Assembly: GCF_034190915.1 (NCBI RefSeq)
Contig: NW_026947486.1
Location: 21,817,001-21,881,000, forward strand
Direction of reading: 5' to 3'
DNA from: Cavia porcellus
Lineage: Eukaryota > Chordata > Mammalia > Rodentia > Caviidae
Length of the DNA stretch: 64,000 bases
Within the stretch, counting starts at the first letter, position 1. The number at the start of each line of letters is the position of its first letter. The translations under genes and the position numbers were made by a program. Below, in pieces: positions 25,668-36,399 of this stretch. The notes under the pieces are model-generated. The model did no database searches. It was not told where the DNA came from and worked only from the letters and a program-made list of their open reading frames with translations.

Positions 25668-25706
<39 letters not shown>
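25668..25706. repeat. (TA)n microsatellite inside L1 ORF2
   Basis: About 39 bp of alternating T and A, within endonuclease-coding sequence. Other copies read GCATATGTATTT or similar here, so a short TA seed seems to have expanded after insertion. Confidence 0.9.
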
Positions 25707-25709
<3 letters not shown>

Positions 25710-25795
25710 AGATTGTTATCTCTTCCTCTTGACGTTTTCGGCTAACCAGTATGTAATAACCTTCTTTATCTCTTCTGATCATTCTTGGTTTGAAG

Positions 25796-25927
25796 AAATG
25801 TTAAAAGAATTGAAAGAGATGCTGAACATATCTAATGAAAACACAGTTAAAAAATTAGAGGGACAAAACAAAAAGATAGAATCTCTAGATGAACAATCTA
25901 AGAAACAAACACAATACATGAAGTAGA
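25796..25927 (+). other. Inverted 132-bp ORF1 segment inside ORF2
   Basis: The endonuclease text breaks after GGTTTGAAG (ends 25795) and resumes at TTCACATTGTCTGC (25928). Between them is a plus-sense piece of L1 ORF1 coiled coil (LKELKEMLNISNENTVKK to KKQTQYMK, then TAG). The rest of the element is minus-sense. It matches the element's own ORF1 near 26944-27076 with about nine mismatches and shares the same CAG-to-TAG nonsense change. The junctions show 4-bp microhomologies (GAAG and TTCA). See findings. Confidence 0.85.
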
Positions 25928-26218
25928 TTCACATTGTCTGCAAACAGAATAGCTACTCCCACTTTTTTTTGGGGGGGGTCCTGTTGCATGAAGTATTGTT
26001 TTCCATCCTTTGACTTTCAGTCTGTGGGTATCCTTTTGGGTTAGATGGGTTTCTTGTAGACAGCATATGGTTGGATTTTGTTTCTTGATCCATTCTTCCA
26101 GTCTGTTTCTTTAATTGGTTCATTGAGACCATTTACATTAAAGGTTATAACTGTTATATATTGGTTTATTGTTGACACATTATCTTTCTGCTGTTGCATC
26201 TATATCTTTCCATTCTGT

Positions 26219-27248
26219 TTAAATGTCTGCTTTGCTTAGTGGTTTTTTCCTAAGTATATCTAAATTGTCTTTCAGTATGCTTTGCAGGATTTGCTTGGTG
26301 ATCATGAAGTTCTTCAGCTGTTCTTTGTCATGGAAATATCTTATTTCTCCATCCATTTTGAAGGACAGCTTTTCAGGTTACATCAGTGTAGGTTGGAAAT
26401 CATTTACCTTTAGGGTATGAAATACTTCACTCCATGCTCTTCTTGACTTCATTGTTTGTGCTGAGAAGTCTGCTGTGATTCTGATAGGTTTTCCTCAATA
26501 GGTGATCTGTCTTTTCTACCTGGCAGCTTTTAATGTTCTATTCTTAAGTTGAATTTCTGGGATGGTGATTATTATATGTCTGGATGTAGTTTTATTTTGT
26601 TTATGGTATTTGGAGTTCTATATGCTTCACTGATCCTGATATCAGTTTCCATTCTCATGTTTTGGGAATTTTCAGCTATTCTTCCCTAAATATCCTCTTG
26701 ATATCCTTTGTGTTGTCCCCTTCTTTGTCATTTATCCCTATCAACCTTATGTTGGTTTTTTTTTTTGCATCATCTTGCAGCTGTTGAATTATTTCCTGAT
26801 TTGTTGTTATTTTTAAAGTTCTTTCCTTTCCTGTTCACTAGCTGCAAACTTGTCTTCAAGATGTGAAATTCTATCTTCACTTTCATTGAGATGATTTTGA
26901 CAACTTTCAATGGAATATTTTGATTTCTTGTATATTTCTTTGAATCTACTTCATGTATTCTGTTTGTTTCTTATATTGTTCAGCTAGAGATTGTATCTTT
27001 TTGTTTTGTTCCTTTAAGTTTTTAACTGTGTTTTCTTTAGATATGTTCAGCATCTCTTTCATTTCTTTTAACATTTCTTCTTTTATCTGGGAGATTATTT
27101 CTAGTTTCAATTCCTTTAAAGCTTCCTGGAGTTGCTTCTTTATTTCAGTTGCTATTATGTCCAATATTTCGTGTGTATGGCATATATTTTCTTCTATGTA
27201 CATAGCTCCTGAGGTTTCTTGGGATGGGCTGCATGTTTGAGATTGCAT
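26219..27248 (-). pseudogene. L1 ORF1 (RNA-binding protein), dead
   Basis: Starts with ATG at 27248 (MQSQTCSPSQETSGAMYIEE) and ends with TAA at 26219-26221, 19 bp before ORF2, the same spacing as in the intact element at 55028-56080. The coiled-coil half is open for 100 codons and then stops at TAG (EYMK-stop). The RNA-binding and C-terminal parts follow in broken frames (26250-26900). Function in intact copies: trimeric nucleic-acid chaperone of the L1 ribonucleoprotein. Confidence 0.85.
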
Positions 27249-27573
27249 TTTGATCTTTTGTTTTGTTATATTCCTATATTTCTGTGTTTCAAGTGTTGTT
27301 CCAAGGCTTCCCCTGGGCCTTCTAGAATTTGTCTTCTATGCCCTCAGCTCCTGGGAATCTGGCCATCCCATTCCCCGGATTGAGAGAGGGTCAGTGGGGG
27401 TGAGGAAGTCAGGCCCAAGATCTGAAGAGTCAGTTAAGTGTGGCAGGAAGTCAGGAATCTCCCAGGCCAGAGGGGCCAATGATCCCAAACTCCTGGGGCT
27501 CAGCACCATGTGGGGACACTCACCTGTGGCTGCCCAGCTCCCAGGATTGGAAGAGCCACATATGAGTCTTTTT

Positions 27574-27922
27574 TAATTTCACTTATACATGTGGTCAAGT
27601 TGCATCCATTTACTTATGAAAACTCAATGTGTTCATTCTTTATAGCTGCATAGTATTCCACTACGTAAAAATACCACTTCTTTTTTTATCTATTCCTCAG
27701 TTGATGGGCATTTAGGTTATTTCCAAGATCTGGCTATTAGAAATTGTGCTGCTGTAAACATGGTTGCAAATATATCACTGTAGTATGATGTTTTCAGTTC
27801 TTCTGGGAAAATAGCCGGAAGTGAAACAGGCGGGCAGAATGGGACCTCTAACCCTAGTTTTTTGCAGAGTCTCCACATTGATTTCCAAAGTAGCTATACC
27901 AGTCTACATTCCCACCAATAAT
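27574..27922 (-). mobile_element. Older L1, right half of the split element
   Basis: Continues the L1 at 21160-21637: ACTTATACATGTGGTCAAGT, GTAGTATTCCACTACG, AAGATCTGGCTATTAG and CAGTCTACATTCCCACCAAT, i.e. the C-terminal coding part of ORF2 in reverse. It is truncated after 27922. More diverged than the element inserted into it. Confidence 0.75.
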
Positions 27923-28084
27923 GGACTTACATGGGAAAACATATTACTTTACCTGGAATTCAAAGCCCGTACCTCATAATTTAACTCCTCTCTAACATTT
28001 CCAGCCTTTTTTCCTGATGCTCTGGAAGTTCTAGCCATGTAAGTCTTTGTGGACTTTTAGTGCACCACCCTTTCTGTCTCTTCC

Positions 28085-28260
28085 ATGTCTATACTTAAAA
28101 TATTATCTGCTTTGTGGGTCTCTTTTGTCATTTTTTTCCATCAAAGTCCTACCTAATCTTCAGGCACATTTCAGATTTCACTTCCTTTTTGATAGCCTTC
28201 CACAACTGAATGTCTTCCATCTCTACATTATTCTTCATCATCACTAAGTCCATAGTAAAG
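28085..28260 (-). repeat. L2 fragment
   Basis: Pyrimidine-rich text typical of reverse L2 3' ends: AATCTTCAGGCACATTTCAG, TTGATAGCCTTCCACAACTG. Diverged. Confidence 0.5.
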
Positions 28261-28264
28261 TTTA

Positions 28265-31200
28265 TTCAGTCAAGCTCATAGCAAGGCATGTAAACTTTAA
28301 GGAGCTCACTGCCTTTAGTGGGGGACACAGGCTGACAGTAGGATAGCTAGGAGAGCTGTGAAAGTTGTAGGAACAAGAGCAAATAGCCAGAGCCCCCTCT
28401 TTCATATGATTTAGTTTCCCTCCTCTCTTTCTTGACCTCTAGTTTGTTTTGTGACCCTGAAATCAGGCAACACTTTATTCTATAAAATAGAAAGTAGTGT
28501 TCCCCTAAATCTCTATCAGTGTGTATGTACATGCCTATCTATCTGAGTGTTCAGCAATTAAAGTATATTTATAAACCTTAGTATGTTCCAGGGAATGAAT
28601 GTAACAGTATGGGTCCATGGCTATACATCTGCTTATACTAGAGGCCCTTTAAATTCCTGTTTCAAATCCTTGTTACAGGTTTCTGTTTTAAAATTATTCT
28701 TAGATTAAATGTGACATAGAACTGAATAAGTTATTTAGGAAGTCAGTTCTCAACATATGGTTTATTGGATTCTGGGGCGTCATTAAGGAAGATATTGTAT
28801 TTAAATTTAAGGTATTAGTATTAGGGTTAGCCCATAAGATACCTTTGGGCACATCAGGAAAATGTGCCCTTTCCAAATATACTTTACTTTCATTATCATA
28901 GCATTTTGATTTTGTTAGAGCAAGTCAGTTGACTACTATCTGGCAGAAAATTGTTAGAATGAACATATACATCCATGATGTCTAGGATATGAGTGCTACC
29001 CCCTTAAATGTCATACCTTCATATAGTGCTTAGCTCGCAGACTTCTGCATCATCCTCTGTGCCCTGAAGCTAGTCTACAAAGAGTAAAAGCTTTTTATTT
29101 AGCTCAAGAGAAAAATTGTTCATTCTGGCTGAAAACACGATGGGTTATCTGCTGTCTAAATAGAGACTTTACATTTCCTGACAAGATATTTTCAATTCAG
29201 GATGCTAATCTGATCGGAATCATTTGTGAAACAAATTAAAGCTTTTTCTGTGATTGGTAGAAAGCTATTTTGGATACAACTCGGACTGCCAAAGGAACAT
29301 CAAAGCTTAGCTGTTCTTCTTACTGTTTGTGAGAAAGGAAAAACTTGGAATAGTCCTACTGACACTTAGCTCTAAATTCAAGTGCCAGCTATAAGAGAAA
29401 TTTGACACCAAGGTAATGAGTTAAGAGCTTTTTAATTAAACTAAAAATAATGCCATAGATAGACTAATTTTTAATTAACAGTTAAGGTTGGTGAAAAGGG
29501 TACCAAATAGTACCTAGTTAATTTGGTTCAAATTACTAAGTACAATGTTCTTGTATGGCTATGTTTCGATATATTTTTGAGAAATTTGTTTGATTTATCT
29601 TAATAACTGAGTAGATCTCACACTGTTCTCTTTTTATCAAAATTAACTGTTTTTATGAGTAAAGAGTAATTCAAGACTATATGCTCAGTATAGATCTGTT
29701 CTAAGTATAAGGTGTGTCTGTGGGAGCCAGAAAAATCTATAACCCTCTGGAAAGATATGACATCTCTGACTGCCACTTCCTACTGGATAAAACACCTGAA
29801 TTCCAAATTCATTGTATGAGAAGTGAGTATATTAAAACTGATCTGCATGCTTAGACATAAAGTGTTGATAGCAAATATCACAGTACATATACAAGTGATA
29901 TTTAAATAAGCTATATTTTCTGCTTCTAATTTTTTGCAATGTTTCTTATTTTTAAGCTATGTGGTTAAAATCTAATTTCTGCAGGGGAATGGGGGTGTAA
30001 GGCCCAGTAATGCGGGAGATTTTGATTAAAGTATTTTATATGAATATTTGAAAATACCACATTGAAACCAAATAAAAATAAAATCTTATTTCTGTGAAAA
30101 ATATTTGGGGGGATAGATAAGCCAACTACCTTAATTTGATCATTATAGCTTTGTATATAGGGTTTGTAAATATATTCATTTTTATCTGTCAATTAAACAT
30201 AAAATAAATTAAACATAAAATCTACCTTTTCATGTAGGCTATACGATATTCCTCCATCATTTATTGTATGGTGGGCAATATACACTCTCTAAGAATACTG
30301 TTGTTACAAGCTGATGGAATATACAAGCTGATGATCTTCATAGAAGGCAAATGAGAAGCAGAATCCAGGAACCCGGCTCAGAAACCCAGAAAAAGAGTGT
30401 CTGATGCAGATGCGATGTTGGGGAAAGCTTGCTAAGTCTGCTATGTGAGTCAGTGGCACATAATTTGCTTCAGTTAAGAGATACCAAAATCTAAGCCCTG
30501 CAAAGATCAAGCAAGTTTCCTCAGAATGTACAACTATCTGAAGTAGAATCATGCTAGAAACAAAGAGAAGTGATTCCTAATTTAAGAAACAGAGTTTTGA
30601 ACTACTGGCTATAAGACACCATTGAGCAAGGATTTATTTCAGAAAATTCCATACTGTTCTGCCTCACAGACACATTCATTACCATATTAGAAAAATGCAG
30701 GCACACGAATGTAATCAAAAGCTTTCAGGCTTCTAAGATAGCTAATTAACACCTATGCCACAGTCCTGGCAACCTTTCTTTCTTTATTTTGTAGTTGCTT
30801 CAGCTTGCTGCAGGAAGATATCTTGCATAAAAATGAGGTGTCAGGCTCAAACTTCCTCAGATGCCAACTTTAAGAAGCCTGAGTCATTCAAATCATTCCC
30901 TAAAGTCCTTCAACCACCATAAGTAGCAAAAGTACTGTTAATTAAATGTGTATTAGCTTCAGGTCTCATTCACTGGTGCTTTGAAATAGCTTTGTCCTGG
31001 TTTTATATGTGCTTAATTGTCCTGTTTTATATGGATTTAATTTTGTAAGATACTTCATGTTTTTTTTTTCTGAGTGCAAATTCTAATAATAGTAGATTAA
31101 CTTATGTACAATTGGTTCTCTTATATGTTTCAAGTGTAGTTGATAATATACCAGGGCTCTTTACAAAAGCAATGTATATAGTATGTTTATGCTCATTTAA

Positions 31201-33140
31201 TAGAATTTAGAACAATTTTGCTGTCTAAAATATTTATAGAAGCTTAAAATTAGATATTACCACATATTTGAATTTTATATACAGTGTATTTGATGTATTG
31301 TTTTTGCTCAAAGCCACAATCCCCAAAAGTGGTGTTCCTACAAGCAAAGATAAGGCTATGACAATCCACTATAAGGGACAGCTGTGATGCATTCAAGGGT
31401 GGGTGGAGGGAGGAGGAACTAGGACATTACAGGTCAAAATTTAAACTCTGACTTGATTTCTTTTGTTGTTTAATGTGCTTCTGTATCATCAGCTTCCTTG
31501 ATAAGGCACCAGTCATAAACAATGTGCACAAACTCACTGTGCTGTTAGCCCAAAATAAATAATTGGGAAGGTAATTCAGTTACATACTCATTTGAGAATA
31601 GAAGAAGATGAATCAAACAATACTTATTTTATGTCAAACATCAGGTTTTCCTTTATGATTTAATCAAGAAAAATGTAAGAGTCTAGTACTAAAGAGCTTT
31701 TAGAAAACACTAGACTACATCGCATTTTCCTTTGTACTGCAAGGAACATGTTCAGTGATATGAATAAACCATGAAACAATATGTTAAAGATGTAATAAAT
31801 GCAAATGACAATTATCACAGGAAAATTAACAATAAAGGTCATTATGACATAGAACTCAGACTACTGTTAGAGTCAGAGTTCAGAGAATGGCACCCTGCTG
31901 CTGAAGCCAGCTTCAGAAGAGTAAGGAATAATAAAAGAGCTCAGGATTAATAAAAATTTCTTAGGGTTTCAATTCTCTCTAGTCACAGCCAATGAGTTTA
32001 ACACATTTTTTCAGCAGGTATGGATCATTTCCTGCATCAAGCTGCAAAATCTCAAAAGAGAATATGTAAAGACATTAGCTGCAGGAGAAGACAAGTAAAT
32101 GAAGGTTTAAGATTGGGAACACTGTTAGCTGAGTCTTGTAAGTGGTACTTTCAGCCCCCTCTGAATCCTGAAGGCAGGGACCAGGCTCACTCTCAAGACC
32201 CACTGTCCCTCTTTTCAGAACTATGTTCTGGGCAGGCAGAGTATGAAGCTTATCTCTTAGAATCCTACAGTATTGATTAAGAATCTCCTGTCCCTGGCCC
32301 TGTGTTTGAGGGAAATAAGATGGGAATCCCTGTGCTTGGGGGCCAATATCTGTTTTACAAGCTCTTTAAAATAAGAGGATTAAACAATAAATGCCTATAA
32401 TACTTTGGAAGATGAAAATCTCTAAGTGCTACAAAAAGGACTGAAAATTCAGATCTTACTCAACAATGTATTAAACCTGCCTTTTAAATTACCAATTCTG
32501 CCTTGGTTGGGTTGCATACAGCTTATTAGCTCTCAATGTCTACCACACTTGGTTAATGAAAGCTGATGAATTTAATATTGTATCTCCTTATATTTTTTAA
32601 TATCATCACACACAAGAATTTCCCTTCCTTGGTGGGATGTACCTAGCTGATCTTGATACATTAGAGACAAATCCATGAGTAATATTTTGCATATGGTTAA
32701 AAGCGACCCAGTGGGGTCTCAGAAATTTAGATTTTCCTTTTGAGAATTTAAGTGGGAACATAGTGGATTTCATTTTGCTTTCCCTTCTCCAAGGCCAAGT
32801 CACAAAAACTAGCTGGAGAAGTAAATCTGTATGTCCAAGAAAATGCCATAAGTAAATCAAAGATCAAAGTGCCATTTTATGTAGAAGCATCCACAATAAT
32901 TGTCTCTTCACAGAATGTACACATATTTTGTGCTTCACACAGCAAGTATATGCCTGCAAAATTATAGTTGAACTACATGTTTATCAATTAGATCATACAT
33001 GAGTTTGACTAAACCTTAACCTAAAATAAATGTTTTCTAAATAAAATATTAGACACATGATCTAATAATTATAGACTAAAAGTTTATAGCAGAGAAAATA
33101 AGTGGAATTATTAAGCAAGATATTAGCAGTAATTATTTCT
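28265..33140. other. Largely repeat-poor, unassigned DNA
   Basis: About 4.9 kb with few recognisable repeats and no firm gene. Open frames of 60-90 codons occur (29965-30192, 30304-30552, 32020-32280, 32606-32860) but none has matched splice sites in phase. A 61-bp segment at 32730-32790 recurs at 34225-34283. This gap could contain an unrecognised intron of a minus-strand gene. Confidence 0.45.
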
Positions 33141-33143
33141 CAC

Positions 33144-33233
33144 CTGTGGGTGTTGGAAAGCTTTTATTTAATTTTTGGAAGCTTCCTTGATTTCCTCTAT
33201 TCTCTGAAATTAGCATAACTTCCTTTATTGCAC
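33144..33233 (-). other. Possible small coding exon (weak)
   Basis: A 90-bp minus-strand segment lies between an acceptor-like CTCCTC...AACTTCAG (exon from 33233) and a strong donor CACAG/GTGAGA (exon end 33144). It is open in one frame (AIKEVMLISENRGNQGSFQK ...) with phase 1 on both sides. That phase does not join directly to the phase-0 exons at 38719-41425 or 12871-13221, so it may be chance. Confidence 0.2.
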
Positions 33234-33689
33234 CTGAAGTTTTGTTTGAGGAGAGATGTGCTAAGAGAAACTGTGACTGCCTTGCCAAAGCATCTGGCAA
33301 AACGAATAACCACCATCTATGCATTTGTTTTTGGTAAATGGGTCTCTCATTTACTGGTTTTGTTTAAAGCAAACCTCATCTATGAGATTTTACTCACTAT
33401 GGACTCTTCAGGGGTTACTTAGCAAAGTGCTTAACACATAGAGCAAGTACTATATTAATTTTATAAAGAATCAATGAATTTTTAAAATTGGACAACATGG
33501 AGTATTATACTCTACTTGTAAATATGATTTTCAGATTTTACAGACTTGTGAAGATCAAACTCTTTATCAACTATACAAAAAGATACACTGAAATCAGCAC
33601 ATAATGATAGAACCAGTGCAAGGTGGTATATCACCTCTATTATAGAATTGGCTAAGGATCCTTGCATGCTAGATAGGAGCATGTGTCTC

Positions 33690-34140
33690 AGTGGAAGTCA
33701 TTAGATCATCCTTTTCTCCTTTCCTGTTTCCCTTTCCATATTTTCCTTTTCCTTTCTCACCCTTTGTCTGCCCCCTTCTCTATCTTCTTTACTTCCCTCT
33801 CTACCTCCATCCACCCTATATCCCTCTTTCCTTCTCTATTTCCCTCCCCTTTCTTCCTCTTCCTCTCCTTCTCCCACCTTACTCACTGCCGCCTTCTTTT
33901 TTCTCTTCTCTTTCCTCTGTCCCTCAATCTTTTCTTCTATCTCTTTCCCTTCCCACTGTTTCTGAACTTCTCTTTTTTCTACCTTTCTCTCCTTTTCTCT
34001 TGCTCCTTCCTCTCCCTTTTCTTCCCAGTTGTCTGGCTCCGGTGTGTATTCTCTGCCTCTGCCTCTGTCTCTGTCTCTGTCTCTGTCTCTGTCTCTGTCT
34101 CTGTCTCTTTCTCTCTCTCTCTCTTTCTCTCTCCTTTTAT
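33690..34140. repeat. 450-bp polypyrimidine tract with (CTGTCT)n
   Basis: Almost entirely C and T for about 450 bp, ending in (TCTCTG)n and (CT)n. The long Ser/Leu/Phe/Pro frames across it come from the low complexity and are not genes. Confidence 0.9.
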
Positions 34141-34146
34141 CAGAGG

Positions 34147-34149
34147 GGA

Positions 34150-34208
<59 letters not shown>
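34147..34208. repeat. (GA)n microsatellite
   Basis: About 60 bp of GA repeats directly after the polypyrimidine tract, so the two can base-pair with each other as an inverted repeat. Confidence 0.9.
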
Positions 34209-34209
<1 letters not shown>

Positions 34210-34289
34210 CCAGCCAGCTAGCTTGATTTTCCTTTTGAGAATTTAAGTGGGAACCTGGTGGATTTTTCTCTGCTCTCCCTTTTGATAAA

Positions 34290-35230
34290 AGTCCTTCTCT
34301 TGATAAAATCTTCTAGTACTTAGTTAATTTTCAAAGATATCTTTGGTTCCTAAAAAGGAAAAAAATTTAAAAATACTATTCACTTTCTTCCTTCTTTATT
34401 CCCTCTAATGCTAAATGTAGTTTTGGGTGGGGGAGGGAGAGGAGGCTTTGTTGAGACTGGGAATGCTTTTCCTTAAGTGGGAGTACTTGGACTTGTTTCT
34501 GTTTTCCCCTACCTTTTCTATTTATCCTCCAATTGAAATGATTCTATATTAAGAATAATGCATTTGAATTTGGGTCAGTTCTCATTAAGATTTTCCTTTA
34601 TTTTTCTTCTTTGAAAAATCATATTTGTATAAAAACATTATATTTGTTTATGTTGTATTTTGACAGAAATGTTCAACGTTCCTTGTGAGTCTGGGCCACT
34701 TCTCTTCAAGAGGATTTTGTTTTCATTTGATTAATAATATTTCCCTTACACACACACATATGCACACACACACACACACACACACGCATGCACATATGAA
34801 TATAATACAGGTACACATATTTTCATTATTAACATTTTTAAAAATTGAGAAATGTATACTTTGAGAATAAGGCTCATTTGCTTTTATAATCTTGGAATTT
34901 TAATTCTTTTTTTTTTCTTTTTCTTGGATTTAAATATTCAAGATATTTGGTAAGATCAAAGACCCTTTCTCTTAATATTTCTTTATTTTAATTAAAATGT
35001 ATGTGTGAAGGAACAATTAGTACATTCACTGATTTTGATGATTTTAAGAGCATCTTGTCCTAAAAGATCTCCTTTTCTGTTTAAAAATTAACAGTAGAGG
35101 GTTGATTTTCTTTGGTGGTGTCAAAAGCTCTGTCCTTGAATCTCTCTTTATTGTAGTTCCTTAACTTTTTTTTCAACTTCTTAATTTGTTTGTGGGAGTC
35201 TAGTAGATTAACTATGGTTACAGGATGATC
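34290..35230. other. Unassigned AT-rich DNA with (CA)n
   Basis: No gene recognised. A CACACA run occupies about 34749-34786. The segment CTTTGAGAATAAGG at 34859 recurs at 35891 within a similar 30-bp context. Confidence 0.5.
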
Positions 35231-35234
35231 TCTT

Positions 35235-35590
35235 TCTTTCTCTTATTTTAAAAATTGAAATGTGACTCATATACCATAAAATTCATCATTTTATTTACCA
35301 TTACTGCTTTGACTTTATAACTTGAGCAACTACTTCTAAGGTAACAATATGTAATTTATCAACTAGTGATCTCTTACTGGCTTTTTTGAAATTCTGTATT
35401 ATTTCTACCTTTTTTCCTATTTTGCTTTTTTTTCTGAGTTAAAAAAAAGGAAGAAGAAGAAAAAGAAGCCCTGTACCCCTTAGCCATTCTGTCCTCATCC
35501 TCTGTCCATATTTCTGCCCCCAACCCCTGGCAACTATCCATCCCCTTTTCATCTCTAAGTATTTATTTGTCCGGCACAGACTGTAGAACT
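35235..35590 (-). mobile_element. Ancient L1 3' end fragment
   Basis: Reverse old-L1 text: AATGTGACTCATATACCATA, ATTCATCATTTTATTTACC and CCCCAACCCCTGGCAACTAT. Same class as 9640-10930. Confidence 0.6.
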
Positions 35591-36140
35591 GAAAGAAACA
35601 GTGTTAGTGAGCTTTAATGAGATTGATGAGACTCTTTGTTGGAAGATTTATTTTTGTGCTCATAATTTTCACCAAGGATTAGTCAAGGGCCTAATAAAGT
35701 TATGTTTCACGAATTTTTAAAGACTACAAATGCTGGTTAACTTAAACTGATTTCATTTTATTTTTGCATTTTTATTTGGGAAACAGAAGCATCATACGCA
35801 TGATGAGGGTGAGGGAAATTTTGAAGTAGGGATATTATCCTCAGTGACTTTCCCTTTTTTTCTGCACAAAAATCGTAAATTTGTTTTTTTCTTTGAGAAT
35901 AAGGTTTATTTGCTTTGATATGGGTGGATAGCTTCCTTTAGGAGTGATTTTGTTTTTTAATCCTTGAAATTATTGTTTTTTCCACTGAAAAATTATAGCT
36001 ATGATTATAATTATATTCAGCAGGCTTCAGAAAGGTTGAGCACCCTACCCTTAACAAGAGTTCTATTTATTTTCTTTAAAAGGTCTTCTTTGTGAGTACT
36101 GTAATAGGTTCAAGTTTTTATACTTCTCTTTCCTTCTCAG

Positions 36141-36271
36141 GATCTTGTTCTACACTGTCTGTCTCTGGGAAAATCAGAAGTGGAGCAGCAATTGCTGCCT
36201 TGAAAGAAATCAGAGTTGATGAATTATCAGCTAAAAGACTGCTTTTAGACAAACTAGGATCCCATCTGTAA
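36141..36271 (+). CDS. Candidate 3'-terminal coding exon
   Basis: A strong acceptor with a pyrimidine tract (ATACTTCTCTTTCCTTCTCAG, ending at 36140) precedes a segment open to TAA at 36269-36271. Codons start at 36143, so the exon enters with two bases of a split codon. It encodes about 42 residues, ending in an amphipathic, charged helix (AALKEIRVDELSAKRLLLDK, then LGSHL). An AATAAA lies at 36366-36371, 95 bp past the stop, as expected for a short last exon. Family not recognised. No upstream exon was found in the window, so it may be the end of a gene whose earlier exons I missed or lie outside, or a chance match. Confidence 0.35.
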
Positions 36272-36365
36272 CATACAACCATATGTTGGATATTCCAAAT
36301 GTGTACAATACGTACGTTAATTATTAATTGTTTCCTTTCCCTACCCTGCTTGCCCTTTTTTGAAG

Positions 36366-36371
36366 AATAAA
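36366..36371 (+). promoter_or_regulatory. Candidate polyadenylation signal AATAAA
   Basis: Canonical hexamer 95 bp after the stop of the candidate terminal exon. AATAAA is common by chance in AT-rich DNA, so it only supports the exon in combination. Confidence 0.3.
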
Positions 36372-36399
36372 AGGTTTAATAATACAGAAAAAAAATTCT

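Larger units (their letters stand above)
22251..26199 (-). pseudogene. L1 ORF2 (endonuclease/reverse transcriptase), dead
   Basis: Homologue of the ORF2 at 56100-59923, with the usual order: endonuclease near the 26.2-kb end, reverse transcriptase in the middle, Cys-rich C terminus near 22.4-22.8 kb. Pieces in several frames show recognisable text, for example [42 protein letters not shown] and [15 protein letters not shown] (the last Cys of the zinc-like motif is now Arg). Many stops and frameshifts. A (TA)n run at 25668-25706 and an inverted ORF1 piece at 25796-25927 interrupt the endonuclease part. It cannot encode a working protein. Confidence 0.88.
21654..27557 (-). mobile_element. Near-complete L1 inserted into an older L1
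   Basis: Minus-strand L1 of about 5.9 kb: 3' UTR (about 21654-22250), ORF2 remnant (22251-26199), ORF1 remnant (26219-27248) and roughly 300 bp of 5' leader (27249-27557). The sequence ACATGTGAGTCATTTT at 21638-21653 and ACATATGAGTCTTTTT at 27558-27573 match at 14 of 16 positions and bracket it. Outside them the older L1 reads continuously, so this is a nested insertion. The leader is unlike the 321-bp monomers at 54068, so it is a different promoter type or a truncated one. Confidence 0.8.

Noticed and set aside
25729..25926. 65-codon plus-strand frame resembling an L1 ORF1 coiled coil
   Set aside because: Not a gene: it joins reverse ORF2 sequence to the inverted ORF1 insert and stops at TAG.
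32020..32280. 86-codon plus-strand frame after a TTTTTCAG string
   Set aside because: The frame begins only after the AG, has no donor at its end, and no polyadenylation signal or domain.
33683..34246. Long overlapping Ser/Leu/Phe-rich plus-strand frames (up to 187 codons)
   Set aside because: Produced by the polypyrimidine tract and GA repeat; no coding composition.
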